Source: Marinomonas mediterranea MMB-1 (lineage in GTDB: Bacteria; Pseudomonadota; Gammaproteobacteria; Pseudomonadales; Marinomonadaceae). From it: 64,000 nt of DNA. The notes under the pieces were generated by a model. That model had not been told where the DNA came from and did not search any database. It was given only the letters and a program-made list of their open reading frames with translations. This document shows positions 16,678-25,794 of this stretch, piece after piece. Both the position numbers and the translations under genes were made by a program. The DNA lies in the NCBI RefSeq assembly GCF_000192865.1, contig NC_015276.1, positions 3,100,001 through 3,164,000 on the forward strand, read 5' to 3'. Position 1 is the first letter of the stretch. Each line of letters begins with the position of its first letter.

Positions 16678-17658
16678 CTAAGTTCTAATCGCCTCGCCAA
16701 AACCGCGTATCGCGTCGAGTCTTGCATTGGTGTCATAAATTGGGAACGAGGCAATAATTTCATCCGCTTTGGTTGCCTCAAGGAAGCGCTCTAGTTTAAA
16801 GCGAACGGTTTCTTTGGAACCTGACACACTGTATTGCAATGTATGCTCAACCATGTGTTTCTCCGATGGTGACCACAAGCCTTCCATATTGTCAGTCGGT
16901 TTCGGAAACGGTGCGCTGACGCCACGACGAAGGTTTAAAAACTGCTGCTGAGAAGACGTCATCAAATAATTCGCTTGCTCATCGGTCTCAGCCACTGAAG
17001 CCATGATTCCTACCATGACATAGGGCTTTTCTAACTGCTGACTCGGCTTGAAAAGTCGACGATATATCGTGATCGCTTGAATCAAATAATCAGGAGCAAA
17101 GTGAGAAGCAAACGCAAAGGGCAACCCAAGTTCAGCGGCTAATTGCGCACTATAAAGACTGGAACCCAGCATCCAAATAGGCAAATGAGTTTGATGACCT
17201 GGTGTTGCTTGAATCCCGTTGTGTCCATTATCGAAATAATCTTGAAGTGCTTGAATATCTTGCGGGTAGGAATCGACGCTTTCGTTCACATTACGACGCA
17301 ACGCTTGTGCTGTCCTCATGTCTGTCCCAGGCGCTCGACCAAGACCGACCTCAACACGATTAGGGTAAAGTTCCGCCAGTGTGCCAAATTGCTCCGCGAT
17401 CACCAATGGAGAATGGTTGGGAAGCATAACACCGCCTGACCCAATTCGAATGGACTCCGTTTTCGCACCAACATAGGAAAGTAAAACTGAGGTTGCAGAA
17501 CTGCCAACCGCTTTCATGCCGTGATGCTCTGCCAACCAATAACGCTGGTAGCCAGATGCTTCCGCTGCCTGCGCAACGCGAGCACACTCGGTTAGCGACT
17601 CGTGAGTAGAGCGCCCTTCACCAATGGGCGCTAAATCTAAAATAGAATACGTAACCAT
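16678..17658 (-). CDS. LLM-class flavin-dependent oxidoreductase (YhbW-like)
   Basis: Bacterial-luciferase-like FMN monooxygenase of unknown substrate, 326 residues. 'YSILDLAPIGEG' at the start, 'YQRYWLAEHHGMKAVGSSATSVL' near residue 38, 'IRIGSGGVMLPNHSPLVIAEQFGTL' near residue 72 and 'RVEVGLGRAPGTD' near residue 100 closely match Escherichia coli YhbW. 'PIWMLGSSLYSAQLAAELGLPFAFASHF' near residue 160 is also diagnostic. It is a single gene with cti upstream on the same strand at about 100 bases. Confidence 0.87.
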   Translation of the reverse strand: MVTYSILDLAPIGEGRSTHESLTECARVAQAAEASGYQRYWLAEHHGMKAVGSSATSVLLSYVGAKTESIRIGSGGVMLPNHSPLVIAEQFGTLAELYPNRVEVGLGRAPGTDMRTAQALRRNVNESVDSYPQDIQALQDYFDNGHNGIQATPGHQTHLPIWMLGSSLYSAQLAAELGLPFAFASHFAPDYLIQAITIYRRLFKPSQQLEKPYVMVGIMASVAETDEQANYLMTSSQQQFLNLRRGVSAPFPKPTDNMEGLWSPSEKHMVEHTLQYSVSGSKETVRFKLERFLEATKADEIIASFPIYDTNARLDAIRGFGEAIRT

Positions 17659-17759
17659 CTAATAACCCAATTTAATATGTATTGGTGTCATTATCAGGTC
17701 GAACCCTTCTTCTCTCAACTATAAAGTATGCAGCGAAATAGGATCTTTTAGCGCTCGTT

Positions 17760-20117
17760 TTATCTATTTTCTAATCGGTTGTAATCCAGAACGCCACTTT
17801 CCATGGGGCGCGCCTTCTTATTGAGCTCGCCAATCGCGTCACTCACCTGCCAAAAACTTGGATTAGTTCGCCTCACGCCAAACCGATTTAAGAGATTAAC
17901 GTAGTCTTGCTTAGATTCCATCGAGCCAATCGTATGCACCCAGTCGATCACCTGATCTTCTGAAACCGTCATAAAGACATTGGGATAATCTCCCAAAACC
18001 CCTTTCGCAAGGGTGACGGTATCTTCTTCGGGCGCAAGTGCGTCCTCTTCATCCAATAAACTTGAGATATTCAAGTGAGCCCGATTGTGAATAACGCTTA
18101 GCACATCTTTCGGCGCACCTTGTTTATCCGTAATCAACACCACCGACACTTCAGGTAAAAACTGGAGCCCTCCACCTTTAATCAACGCAAGGTGTTGTAA
18201 TGCTGCCAACTCCGTCGAATTGAGCGCAAGATTTTTAACGTCATAATCTTGGTTCAAAACAGGTTTTAGACGCTGACTTAACTTCTCAATAAGCTCACGT
18301 TTGTGTGAGCCTGTCCCATAAGAAATATTGGTCGGCACATCGACGTTCAGGTAATCGTCGAATATATAATCCTTAATCGTTTGGTTCGCCTCGCGGTACC
18401 AAAACTGGCGTAGTCGGTCTCTCTCATCCTTAGGAAGAAGCAGTAAAAAGTTCATCTCGCCTTCCATACGAAGAAAATCCATATATAAGCGAGTAACCAG
18501 TTGATGCCCGACGTTGCCGTACACGTCAAAGCCCGCCACGAGTAAATAATGAATGCGCTCTAAAAGAGGATAATCGATTACCCAAGCCGTTTTAGGCGCT
18601 TCGCCGACTAGTCCTTTGACAACGGTCGCATTATCAAAGTGCCTGAATACGGTCAGCGCTGCATTTTGATTTTGCTTATCGCCATCCCAAATCAACGACA
18701 TATCAATCGGTAAACCTTTAGCCACAGCCTTCTCGATTAACTGCGCTTTCGCTGACATATAGTCTTTTTGTTTCTCTGAATACAGTACCCATGAGCTAAT
18801 CGGCAACGCATTACTGCTCAGTTCTGCTGGCATATCGAGGTGCTGCGCCTGACCGTTAAGGAAAACCGACATTTCATTGCGGTAATCGACCTCAGGGTTC
18901 ACAAAGTACACCCAAAACTGTTCATTGATGACGTTCACCGCCACTTGCCCACGACATACCGGCCCTTTAATAAAAGCCATTATGGTATTTTGCGCGTGTT
19001 CTAACAGAAAACGATAACGCCCGTAGCTCGGTATGACACCAAATGCTTTAAAGGGGTTCGTCGAAACGTCATAGTCGTAACTGGGTAATGATTCGACCTG
19101 ATAATCTGGTGAATATAAATAGCTCATCCATAAGTCATATCGCGCTTCTGTCAACGCAAGAGGAATGTGGTTTTTCTGAACTTTTGTTTCCCGCTCTGGC
19201 ACTAAACGATAATAAACGCGTTCGACCTTTGGATCATCATACGGGCGACGTGTCGCAATAATGCTGACTGGTTCACCCGGTGGCGTTTTAGAACGCACGA
19301 GACGAAAACGCACATCGCTTTCATCCAAATATAAGCTGTATAGGTAAATATGTTCGTATACATAACGCGAAACTAAGCGGTGCTTTAAGTCGTCGAGATT
19401 AAATCGAGATTCCCAATCCGACACACTGTCAGCATGTTCGTTGGACAAAGGCTTAGGATCAGGAATAACGCCACCGTTAACCAACCAACGCGTGATAGTC
19501 GTGTGTTCTTGGTCCGTTAACGCAGGCAACCCGTAGGGCATTCCCCAATGAGGATGCGTTTTTTCAAATGCATTGTATTCTTCAATTGTTGGGCATTGCT
19601 GATCGCGTGACAAGGCAAAGTCATATTCATCGCCGAGAACTTCTTGGGTAAAATCGCCCTGCTCCCGTCTTAGACTAAGCGCTCGAAAGAGGACACTGGC
19701 ATTGAGATTGGCACTTGGACTTTGTGAACGCTCATTTAATACTGGGTTGAAGCCTTTTTTTCGCCAATCCGTGAGCGACTGTGCATCAATGTATAAACGC
19801 GTTGGATCGGAAGCGAGTAAGCGAGTGCCATCATAAACAAGATCCTTCGAGAGACCTCTTTCAATTCCAGCTTTGGATGTTAGTTTAAGTTGGCAAGGAG
19901 AGTCGTAACAAGCGTGGCAAGAGACGCATCGCCGATCTAAGATAGGCTTCACTTCGCCATTGAAAAACGCGGCTTCATCGGCGGAAGCAACCTGCTCCCG
20001 ATTCTCTAACGAGGGAAGTCCATACGCCTGATCCATTTTCTGAGTAGCATAAACCGCACACCCAGTAAGCAACAAAAAAATAAAAACGACAGAAATTCTT
20101 CGTGACATAATGGTCAT
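17760..20117 (-). CDS. cti: fatty acid cis/trans isomerase
   Basis: Isomerises cis to trans unsaturated fatty acids in membrane phospholipids, a fast response to solvents or heat known from Pseudomonas putida and Vibrio. The 785-residue protein has a haem c site CVSCH at residues 64-68 followed by a second Cys cluster, and an N-terminal export signal. That signal ends LLTGC (Cys20), which reads as a lipobox; most Cti proteins are described as soluble periplasmic, so membrane anchoring is an inference. An ATG three codons later (20108) is an equally good start. Cti is usually constitutive, and no special regulatory site is evident. Confidence 0.9.
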   Translation of the reverse strand: MTIMSRRISVVFIFLLLTGCAVYATQKMDQAYGLPSLENREQVASADEAAFFNGEVKPILDRRCVSCHACYDSPCQLKLTSKAGIERGLSKDLVYDGTRLLASDPTRLYIDAQSLTDWRKKGFNPVLNERSQSPSANLNASVLFRALSLRREQGDFTQEVLGDEYDFALSRDQQCPTIEEYNAFEKTHPHWGMPYGLPALTDQEHTTITRWLVNGGVIPDPKPLSNEHADSVSDWESRFNLDDLKHRLVSRYVYEHIYLYSLYLDESDVRFRLVRSKTPPGEPVSIIATRRPYDDPKVERVYYRLVPERETKVQKNHIPLALTEARYDLWMSYLYSPDYQVESLPSYDYDVSTNPFKAFGVIPSYGRYRFLLEHAQNTIMAFIKGPVCRGQVAVNVINEQFWVYFVNPEVDYRNEMSVFLNGQAQHLDMPAELSSNALPISSWVLYSEKQKDYMSAKAQLIEKAVAKGLPIDMSLIWDGDKQNQNAALTVFRHFDNATVVKGLVGEAPKTAWVIDYPLLERIHYLLVAGFDVYGNVGHQLVTRLYMDFLRMEGEMNFLLLLPKDERDRLRQFWYREANQTIKDYIFDDYLNVDVPTNISYGTGSHKRELIEKLSQRLKPVLNQDYDVKNLALNSTELAALQHLALIKGGGLQFLPEVSVVLITDKQGAPKDVLSVIHNRAHLNISSLLDEEDALAPEEDTVTLAKGVLGDYPNVFMTVSEDQVIDWVHTIGSMESKQDYVNLLNRFGVRRTNPSFWQVSDAIGELNKKARPMESGVLDYNRLENR

Positions 20118-20173
20118 TAATCAACTTTCAGAATACAACATCCTTACCGAATTCTAACGCCCACTTAAAACCC

Positions 20174-20249
20174 AAAGACGCCGTTCAAAATAACTCATTT
20201 ACTTGTCACTCAAATAAGCGGCAAACGAGTCACTTTGAACGGCGTCTTT
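20174..20249. terminator. 16-bp perfect inverted repeat with 44-base loop
   Basis: aaagacgccgttcaaa at 20174-20189 pairs perfectly with tttgaacggcgtcttt at 20234-20249. The ends read as A-run and T-run, so each strand could terminate after the stem. It lies between the cti start and the stop of the acidic protein gene, both on the minus strand, so it most likely ends the latter's transcript. The remaining 270-base gap shows no gene. The long loop is unusual for a simple terminator. Confidence 0.5.
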
Positions 20250-20390
20250 TCAGTTGCTCACTCTATTCTGCTAGCTTCAAGTCGCCAACAGTAAGCTATG
20301 TGCTAAAGGCTGTTATAGGCCAACAACCCTAAGCTCACGGCTATCTAAACGAACAACAGGTAGTAAGTAGGAAACGAAAGCGAGACTTCC

Positions 20391-20978
20391 TTACACGCTT
20401 TCTTCTTCGTACTTCTCTGCTAACTCGTACGCGTCTTCGCCCATATCATCATTGGCGAGAACCAGCGCTTCTTCATACGAGCTGCCAAATTCAATTCGAG
20501 TAATATCGTATAAATCATACTCAAATGTTTCATCAAACCAACGAGCATCTGAACCGATTTCTTCAAGTTCAAAGCTTACGGCATCAGCACGTACTACTCG
20601 GCCGATTTCACAGCTGTCTGGTTCAACTTCTTCACGATGCAGAGTGACTAGGCCAAACTCTTCACTGATGTCCACCAGCAAAACAGCAAGGTCATCAAGG
20701 TCGACATCTGGGTCTTCAATTTCTTCGTCTCGAAGTTCAAGAACGCGCTTTTGAAAATCATTAAAAGGAGCGGGGTGCACAAAATCACTGATGTCTTCTA
20801 AAAACAGTATCTGATAACCGTTCAGGTGAACGCCATCATCAACCAATTGCAGCAACACCATTTCTTCATTGGCATCTATTACAAATCCATCTGTCCAGTT
20901 ATCTGGGCCATCTAAATCTTCTCGAAAAATTCGTACGACATTTTTTCGAGTGCGGGCTTTTTCCAATTCGATGAGCAT
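20391..20978 (-). CDS. acidic protein with a duplicated small beta domain
   Basis: Unrecognised 195-residue protein, very rich in Asp and Glu, with no signal peptide or membrane segment, so cytosolic. Two halves look alike: about residues 18-66 ('REDLDGPDNWTDGFVI', later 'GYQILFLEDISDF') and about residues 114-165 ('REEVEPDSCEIGRVV', later 'YDLYDITRI'). Each has a glycine-turn, a strand reading like LLQLVDDG or FELEEIGSD, and a final 'hDI(S/T)' strand. That pattern resembles Sm/SH3-like small barrels that often occur as tandem domains in hypothetical proteins. Function unknown. The yacL gene lies about 160 bases upstream on the same strand. Confidence 0.7.
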   Translation of the reverse strand: MLIELEKARTRKNVVRIFREDLDGPDNWTDGFVIDANEEMVLLQLVDDGVHLNGYQILFLEDISDFVHPAPFNDFQKRVLELRDEEIEDPDVDLDDLAVLLVDISEEFGLVTLHREEVEPDSCEIGRVVRADAVSFELEEIGSDARWFDETFEYDLYDITRIEFGSSYEEALVLANDDMGEDAYELAEKYEEESV

Positions 20979-21137
20979 GCTGGCTCCCTTAAGAGGCGTA
21001 ACGACTAACTAAATAAACAACGAGCTAATTAACTACTAGCTAAATCAACAACTAACTTTGTTCACTGCTTACACTGGTATTGAATCACCAAGTGAGCAAC
21101 TTAGGCTAGTTTAAACCTTGCGATGCAGACTAACAAC

Positions 21138-21518
21138 TTATTGTAGGACTTCGTACCAATTTTCAACCATATCAATAAGATCATCCAATCCACACTCGGC
21201 TTGAATGCCATCATTTGACGCTTGGTAGAAGCTATTTTGAGTATCAAACATCGCTTTAATTTCGTCTTCCATTTGAGACATATCGACACGTCGACTCACC
21301 GCCGCGCCCTCTTTGGAAATCACGATATCAAAGTTACCATGTTTAAAACGTGTTTCCTCGCCTTCCGCTTCTGCGAGGTTAACCGCTTGAAGTACTCGTT
21401 GCACCGTTTCCCTTTCATTTAAATAGTCGCTTATCCATTCAGCGATCGCCGTAAACTCCACATCAGTGAAGACTCGGTAAGCGTTACTTTCTTGATCAAA
21501 GGCGATTTCGTAATCCAC
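21138..21518 (-). CDS. yacL: UPF0231 family protein (YacL-like)
   Basis: Conserved gammaproteobacterial protein of unknown function, 126 residues. 'MDYEIAFDQESNAYRV' at the start, 'SDYLNERETVQRVLQAVNLAEAEGEE' in the middle and the ending 'CGLDDLIDMVENWYEVLQ' match UPF0231; Escherichia coli YacL likewise starts MDYE and ends with 'CGVEDF'. It is small, acidic and probably cytosolic. Neighbours are an acidic hypothetical gene downstream and a ylqF-type GTPase upstream (about 85 bases away), both on the same strand. Confidence 0.8.
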   Translation of the reverse strand: MDYEIAFDQESNAYRVFTDVEFTAIAEWISDYLNERETVQRVLQAVNLAEAEGEETRFKHGNFDIVISKEGAAVSRRVDMSQMEDEIKAMFDTQNSFYQASNDGIQAECGLDDLIDMVENWYEVLQ

Positions 21519-21604
21519 TGTGATTAACCTCGTTCTTCTTGCATGTTTTCTTACTTTAAACTTTCAGGCTAACAGATCGACAAGCCTTGGTTTTCTATAT
21601 ACGT

Positions 21605-22582
21605 TTATTCAGTCTTAGGCTCATCAGAACGTTTGTCTCGATGCGCTTTATTTTGTTCTTGCTGACGCTGCGGAACCGCTGCGGCTAATCGTGCTTGACG
21701 CTCAGCTTCTTTCTTCGCCTTCACCTCTTCCACTTTCTGCCACTCTTGTTCAACCATATCGGGAGTTTCCATCACATAAGGACCAATTGCGCCACTGCGA
21801 ACATCCGATAAAAACACTTCCGCCGCCTTATGCACATCGATTACGCCGCCCGATCGCAATGCGCCACGTTTGGAACCAATAATGTTCAACGTATCGTCTG
21901 GATCTTTTGGCGCTGTTTTCAGCTTATAGCGCTTAACTAACTCGTCATTGTAATCGTTAATGAAAAACACCAACCCTGCCAATGCAACTTCTTCGTAATC
22001 GATTGCCGTATCTCGTACAGCACCAGTCACAGCTAAACGATAGCTGGCATCTGGGTTTTCTATTTTGGGCCAGAGAATGCCAGGTGTGTCGAGTACCTGA
22101 AAACCGTTGGTTACTTTTAGCTTTTGCTGGGCTTTAGTGACAGCAGGCTCATTACCCACTTTTGCAACACGCTTACCAAGCAAAGCATTCATTAAACTCG
22201 ATTTACCAACGTTTGGAATACCAGCGATCATGGCACGAATCGGTTTTTCTGCGGTGCCACGATGCGGAACCATTTGACGAACCCATTGGTTAATCTTAGT
22301 CACATCGGACTTATCTTGCGTAGAAAATGGATGAGCAACAATGCTGTCGCTGTCTTTCCAATGGTCTAACCAAAGCGCTAAACGCTTTTTATCCGCCAAA
22401 TCTTTTTTGTTGAGAAGACGTAAAACGGGAACATCGCCGCGCAAGGTCGTTAACATGGGATTTTGGCTCGCGTCTGGAATTCGAGCATCCAGAACTTCGA
22501 TAACAACATCCACTTGGGGCATGACTTTTTCGATCTCCCGACGGGCTTTATTCATATGCCCAGGGAACCATTGAACACTCAC
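21605..22582 (-). CDS. ylqF: ribosome biogenesis GTPase, YlqF/RbgA family
   Basis: Circularly permuted GTPase that helps large ribosomal subunit maturation. The 325-residue protein shows the permuted motif order: 'VLDARIPDASQNP' near residue 30, G4 'LLNKKDLAD' near residue 56, then G1 'GIPNVGKSSLMN' near residue 125 and G3 'LDTPGILWP' near residue 165. The opening 'MSVQWFPGHMNKARREI' is typical. The start is a GTG with GAGGTGA 5 bases upstream. After about residue 280 comes a charged tail. It is transcribed alone or with yacL. Confidence 0.9.
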   Translation of the reverse strand: MSVQWFPGHMNKARREIEKVMPQVDVVIEVLDARIPDASQNPMLTTLRGDVPVLRLLNKKDLADKKRLALWLDHWKDSDSIVAHPFSTQDKSDVTKINQWVRQMVPHRGTAEKPIRAMIAGIPNVGKSSLMNALLGKRVAKVGNEPAVTKAQQKLKVTNGFQVLDTPGILWPKIENPDASYRLAVTGAVRDTAIDYEEVALAGLVFFINDYNDELVKRYKLKTAPKDPDDTLNIIGSKRGALRSGGVIDVHKAAEVFLSDVRSGAIGPYVMETPDMVEQEWQKVEEVKAKKEAERQARLAAAVPQRQQEQNKAHRDKRSDEPKTE

Positions 22583-22631
22583 GGCGTCACCTCTTACTCA
22601 TTCATTGCTTGGCGGCGGGGGAGTCTAACAT

Positions 22632-22677
22632 AAAAGCGCGACTTACTTGATAGAAAAAGCGCGACTTACTTGATAGA
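22632..22677 (+). repeat. 23-bp tandem duplication
   Basis: The 23-base unit beginning aaaagcgcgacttactt occurs at 22632-22654 and again, identical, at 22655-22677. It is in the 175-base gap between the ylqF start and the GNAT gene stop, both on the minus strand. No further copies are evident in the window. It looks like a recent slippage duplication. Confidence 0.85.
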
Positions 22678-22757
22678 AAAACTAGTGACCGACAAAGCGC
22701 TTATAGAAAATTTAGACACTACAGCACTGGCTGTCCAAGAATGAGACTAAATCGACG

Positions 22758-23180
22758 TCATAACCGTATTTGAAATACACGCTGGCTCTTACTAGAACTG
22801 AACCCAATTGCTTCGTAGAATTGGTGTGAGTCAGTGCGAAGTTCATTGCACCTTACTCGAAATTTACCTTTATGCGCATCTAAAGCATACTGCACGAGCG
22901 CCCGACCTATCCCTTGACCACGAACGTCTTCAGACACAACCAAACCACCAATTTCATAAAAGCTCTCTGACGCAAGCCTGTGAGCATAAAAAAGGTGTAA
23001 CCAACCCACAACATGATCGTTTAACTGCGCAACGTAAACCCAATCGTTGGATGAGTTTAGCAAGGCTTGAAGTTTTAAAAGAGATTCTGAAAGTGAAAGT
23101 GCTGAATATCCAAGGTATTGAGACACCTCATTAATACCTTGAGCGTCCGATTCTAATGCTGCCCTAATTACGTATCCCAT
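22758..23180 (-). CDS. GNAT-family N-acetyltransferase
   Basis: Acetyl-CoA-dependent acetyltransferase of unknown substrate, about 140 residues. 'YVIRAALESDAQGINEV' at the start and the acetyl-CoA loop 'VSEDVRGQGIGRALVQYAL' near residue 80 define the fold, and 'FYEAIGFSSSKSQRVF' near the end is the usual C-terminal strand pair. I place the start at 23180, where GTAGGA precedes the ATG at about 5 bases; an upstream ATG at 23243 would add a Cys-rich extension unlike the family. Confidence 0.82.
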   Translation of the reverse strand: MGYVIRAALESDAQGINEVSQYLGYSALSLSESLLKLQALLNSSNDWVYVAQLNDHVVGWLHLFYAHRLASESFYEIGGLVVSEDVRGQGIGRALVQYALDAHKGKFRVRCNELRTDSHQFYEAIGFSSSKSQRVFQIRL

Positions 23181-23212
23181 TATTCCTACCCTACTCAGTC
23201 CAAAGTCACGAA

Positions 23213-23323
23213 CTAATATACAGCAGACAGAATGACATACCACTCCTCGTCTTTTTTGTAAACGCCCAACTCAATAACCACAACGCGCTTTTCAGAGATT
23301 TCAATCGCATTAGATTCGATCAC
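23213..23323 (-). CDS. 36-residue small ORF (or 3' remnant of a larger gene)
   Basis: A GTG at 23323 is preceded by AAGGAG at 6 bases and opens a 36-codon frame ending TAG at 23213. The product reads like ordinary protein ('EISEKRVVVIELGVYKKDEEWYVILS'). The frame stays open upstream to 23416 without an ATG, adding 'EASTYDKTEIKKES', and runs into a palindrome-type repeat half (23397-23415). So it is either a real small protein or the intact end of a gene whose 5' part was replaced by the repeat. It lies just upstream of the GNAT gene on the same strand. No family recognised. Confidence 0.4.
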   Translation of the reverse strand: MIESNAIEISEKRVVVIELGVYKKDEEWYVILSAVY

Positions 23324-23396
23324 CTTACTCTCCTTTTTGATTTCCGTTTTATCGTAGGTCGATGCTTCAAGAGAGCAGATAGTTGTTAGATCTGTT

Positions 23397-23415
23397 CCCT
23401 GAGCCTGTCGAAGGG
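23397..23415 (+). repeat. single copy of a TGAGCYTGTCGAAGG dispersed repeat
   Basis: ccctgagcctgtcgaaggg is itself nearly palindromic at its ends and closely matches each arm of the inverted repeat at 26690-26728. Such sequences are common intergenic repeats in gammaproteobacterial genomes. The rest of the gap 23416-23547 holds no gene that I can support. Confidence 0.6.
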
Positions 23416-23547
23416 ATCAACGACTCTAAGGCGCCAGCCAGCGAACAAAGTTACATACTCCAGTAATCCTCCTAACCTACTGACAGAATCTGACATAAGA
23501 TACGTCTATAATCTCTACCAAATTTCTAATAGACAAGGCACAGCTTC

Positions 23548-24684
23548 ATGCCCGAGCTTTTCAAAGACAAGTTTAACCCTCACGTAATCCAATCAATGGC
23601 GCTACATTTTCAAGCCGCTTGGGAAGGTTTCGATCAAGTCGGTTTTGTTGAATTCGCCACGAATGGACTCACCGATTTAGAGCTAAAAGAACGCTCCAAA
23701 CACATCACAGATGCGATGTTTCGCTATTTACCTGACGATTTTACGATGGCGTCTGACATTCTTTTGGCTAGCTTACGCCCCTATAAAACAGAAGATATTT
23801 ATGGGTTAACGCCAGATAAAGACGGCATTGTTGGTTGGGCAATTATGCCAATGGCGGATTATGTGGGCTTGTACGGACAGGATCACCATGATTTATCCAT
23901 GACCTTATTAAAAGAAATGACGAAACGATTTTCGTCTGAATTCGGCATACGTTACTTTCTACTGTCAGACAATAAGTCAAAGACACTCGCGACTCTGAAA
24001 GAGTGGACAACGGACGAAAATTACCATGTTCGGCGCTTAGTCTCCGAAGGCATTCGCCCTCGCCTTCCTTGGGCGATGCAATTGCCTGACTTTATTACAG
24101 ACCCTGAGCCTGTCATTGAATTACTCGAAACATTAAAAGACGACCCTGAAGAATACGTGCGCCGCTCTGTCGCCAATAATCTCAATGACATTGCCAAAGA
24201 TCACCCAGACCTTGCGGCAAACACGGCTCTAAAATGGATGGCCGATGCGGACGAAAATCGTGTAAAACTCATACGCCATGCGTGCCGTACCTTGTTAAAA
24301 CAAAGCCACCCAACCGCGTTACAAGTGTTTGGTTACTTTCCGGTAGAACTTAAAGACGCCGCACTCAAAATAAAAACACCCACCGTTTACTTAAACGAAC
24401 ATCTGGAGTTTGAATTACTCCTTGAATCCGACACGCCTGAAAACCAGTCTTTGATGATCGATTATATTATTCATCATCAGAAGAAAAATGGTGTCACGTC
24501 ACCCAAAGTGTTCAAAGGTAAGAAAGTGATTCTTAAAGCAGGAGAAACGCTTAACTTTAGCAAGCGACACCCGTTTAAACAGGTGACAACACGAACCTAC
24601 TACTCAGGGCAACACGCTATTGAGATCATCGTCAACGGGGTCTCCATTGCAAAATCTGAGTTTCAGTTTTTCCTTGAAAAATGA
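23548..24684 (+). CDS. DNA alkylation repair protein, AlkC-like
   Basis: Predicted DNA glycosylase that removes N-alkylated bases using a HEAT-like repeat scaffold. The 378-residue protein has helical repeats to about residue 270, including 'DENYHVRRLVSEGIRPRLPWA' near residue 155 and 'DPEEYVRRSVANNLNDIAKDHP' near residue 205. After residue 290 it turns into a beta-rich, roughly 95-residue domain ('KVILKAGETLNFSKRHPFK', 'IEIIVNGVSIAKSEF'). AlkC enzymes are known to carry an Ig-like domain at this end, while AlkD lacks it, so I favour AlkC. It stands alone, with no adaptive-response site seen. Confidence 0.82.
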   Translation: MPELFKDKFNPHVIQSMALHFQAAWEGFDQVGFVEFATNGLTDLELKERSKHITDAMFRYLPDDFTMASDILLASLRPYKTEDIYGLTPDKDGIVGWAIMPMADYVGLYGQDHHDLSMTLLKEMTKRFSSEFGIRYFLLSDNKSKTLATLKEWTTDENYHVRRLVSEGIRPRLPWAMQLPDFITDPEPVIELLETLKDDPEEYVRRSVANNLNDIAKDHPDLAANTALKWMADADENRVKLIRHACRTLLKQSHPTALQVFGYFPVELKDAALKIKTPTVYLNEHLEFELLLESDTPENQSLMIDYIIHHQKKNGVTSPKVFKGKKVILKAGETLNFSKRHPFKQVTTRTYYSGQHAIEIIVNGVSIAKSEFQFFLEK

Positions 24685-24736
24685 TCTTTTAGGACAGGCC
24701 TTTAACCACAGACTTTTAACGACAAACCTGCTCAAC

Positions 24737-25644
24737 CTAATCCGTCGAGTTGTTTGATAGATGTTCTTTCAAAAAATCAATAAAGGCGTTGATCTTCGCA
24801 GGGCGCTTATCTCTGGTAGAAGAGACCAGCGCCACGATATCTGCACTGGGAAAGGTGTATTCCGGCAACACAACTTGCAACCTGTTGTCTTTCATTTCGT
24901 TTAACACATTCCATTCTGATCGCTGCATAATGCCATAACCATTAACTGCCCAGTTTTTTATCACGGGCCCCACGTTACTCATCAAAGAGGGACTGATCCG
25001 CACACTGGTCGTCTCACCTGATTTTTTGTTCGTTAACTTCCATAGTGTGACATCGTCATCATTCTCTCTTATGACAAGACACTCATGGTTTAGCAAATCT
25101 TGAGGGGTATTAATCGGAGCCGCATTTTTTAAATAATTGGGCGACGCTAACAGGAAACGTTGGTTTTTTCTAAAACAATACGATTAAGAGAAGAGTCTTT
25201 TAATTGACCGATATAGATCACCACGTCTGGCGGGTCAACCTGAGTCCAATTTGGCGTATCAGACAATATCAATTCAATATGAGTCAATGGGTGGATTTTG
25301 TGAAACTCCGCCACCAAGGGCGACACTTTTTCAGTACCATAACCAACTGGCGCCACCACTCGAATTTTTCCAGAAATGGCTTGGTTTTTTTCTGCGACCT
25401 TACTTTCTAGTAGCTCAATCTGCTTTAAAACAGCTAAGCCCTCCTCAAACAAGACATTCCCTTCCAGCGTTAATGAAATTGCCCTAGAACCGCGCTCGAC
25501 CAGCTTGACCTTGAGCTTTTGTTCCAGTGCTTGCAAACGCTGGGACACACTGGGTGGCGTTACATTCAGCTTTCTCGCGGTGGCCGCTAATGACTTACTT
25601 TGAGAAAGCGCGACGAAGAATTCGATGTCTTGAGAGGTTAACAT
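24737..25644 (-). pseudogene. LysR-family regulator, frameshifted at an A-run
   Basis: Two abutting minus-strand frames make one LysR protein. 25147-25644 encodes the N-terminus (HTH 'SLAATARKLNVTPPSVSQRLQALE' and the start of the effector domain, to 'RIVLEKTNVSC'). 24737-25096 encodes the C-terminus ('HECLVIRENDDD' to the end). At plus-strand 25164-25169 there is a run of six T (AAAAAA in the gene). Adding one A restores 'EKNQRFLLASPNYLKN' and joins the halves into about 302 residues, the normal size. It is divergent from the TauE/SafE exporter at 25795, its probable target. It may be a true pseudogene, a phase-variable run or a sequencing error. Confidence 0.85.
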
Positions 25645-25794
25645 TAAGTTCAGCCTAACTATTAGATTAACAAACCATTAATTTTTATACATGATGTTTG
25701 ATGTTACTAATATGACCTGCTTTTATCCACCACGACTTTGAACCATTAGAAAGTAACCACGAGAAAGTAACCATTAGAAAGGAGGCCATCATTT

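Noticed and set aside
20452..20754. Serine-rich 100-residue plus-strand frame
   Set aside because: Antisense image of the Asp/Glu-rich acidic gene, which explains the long run of Ser and Arg codons.
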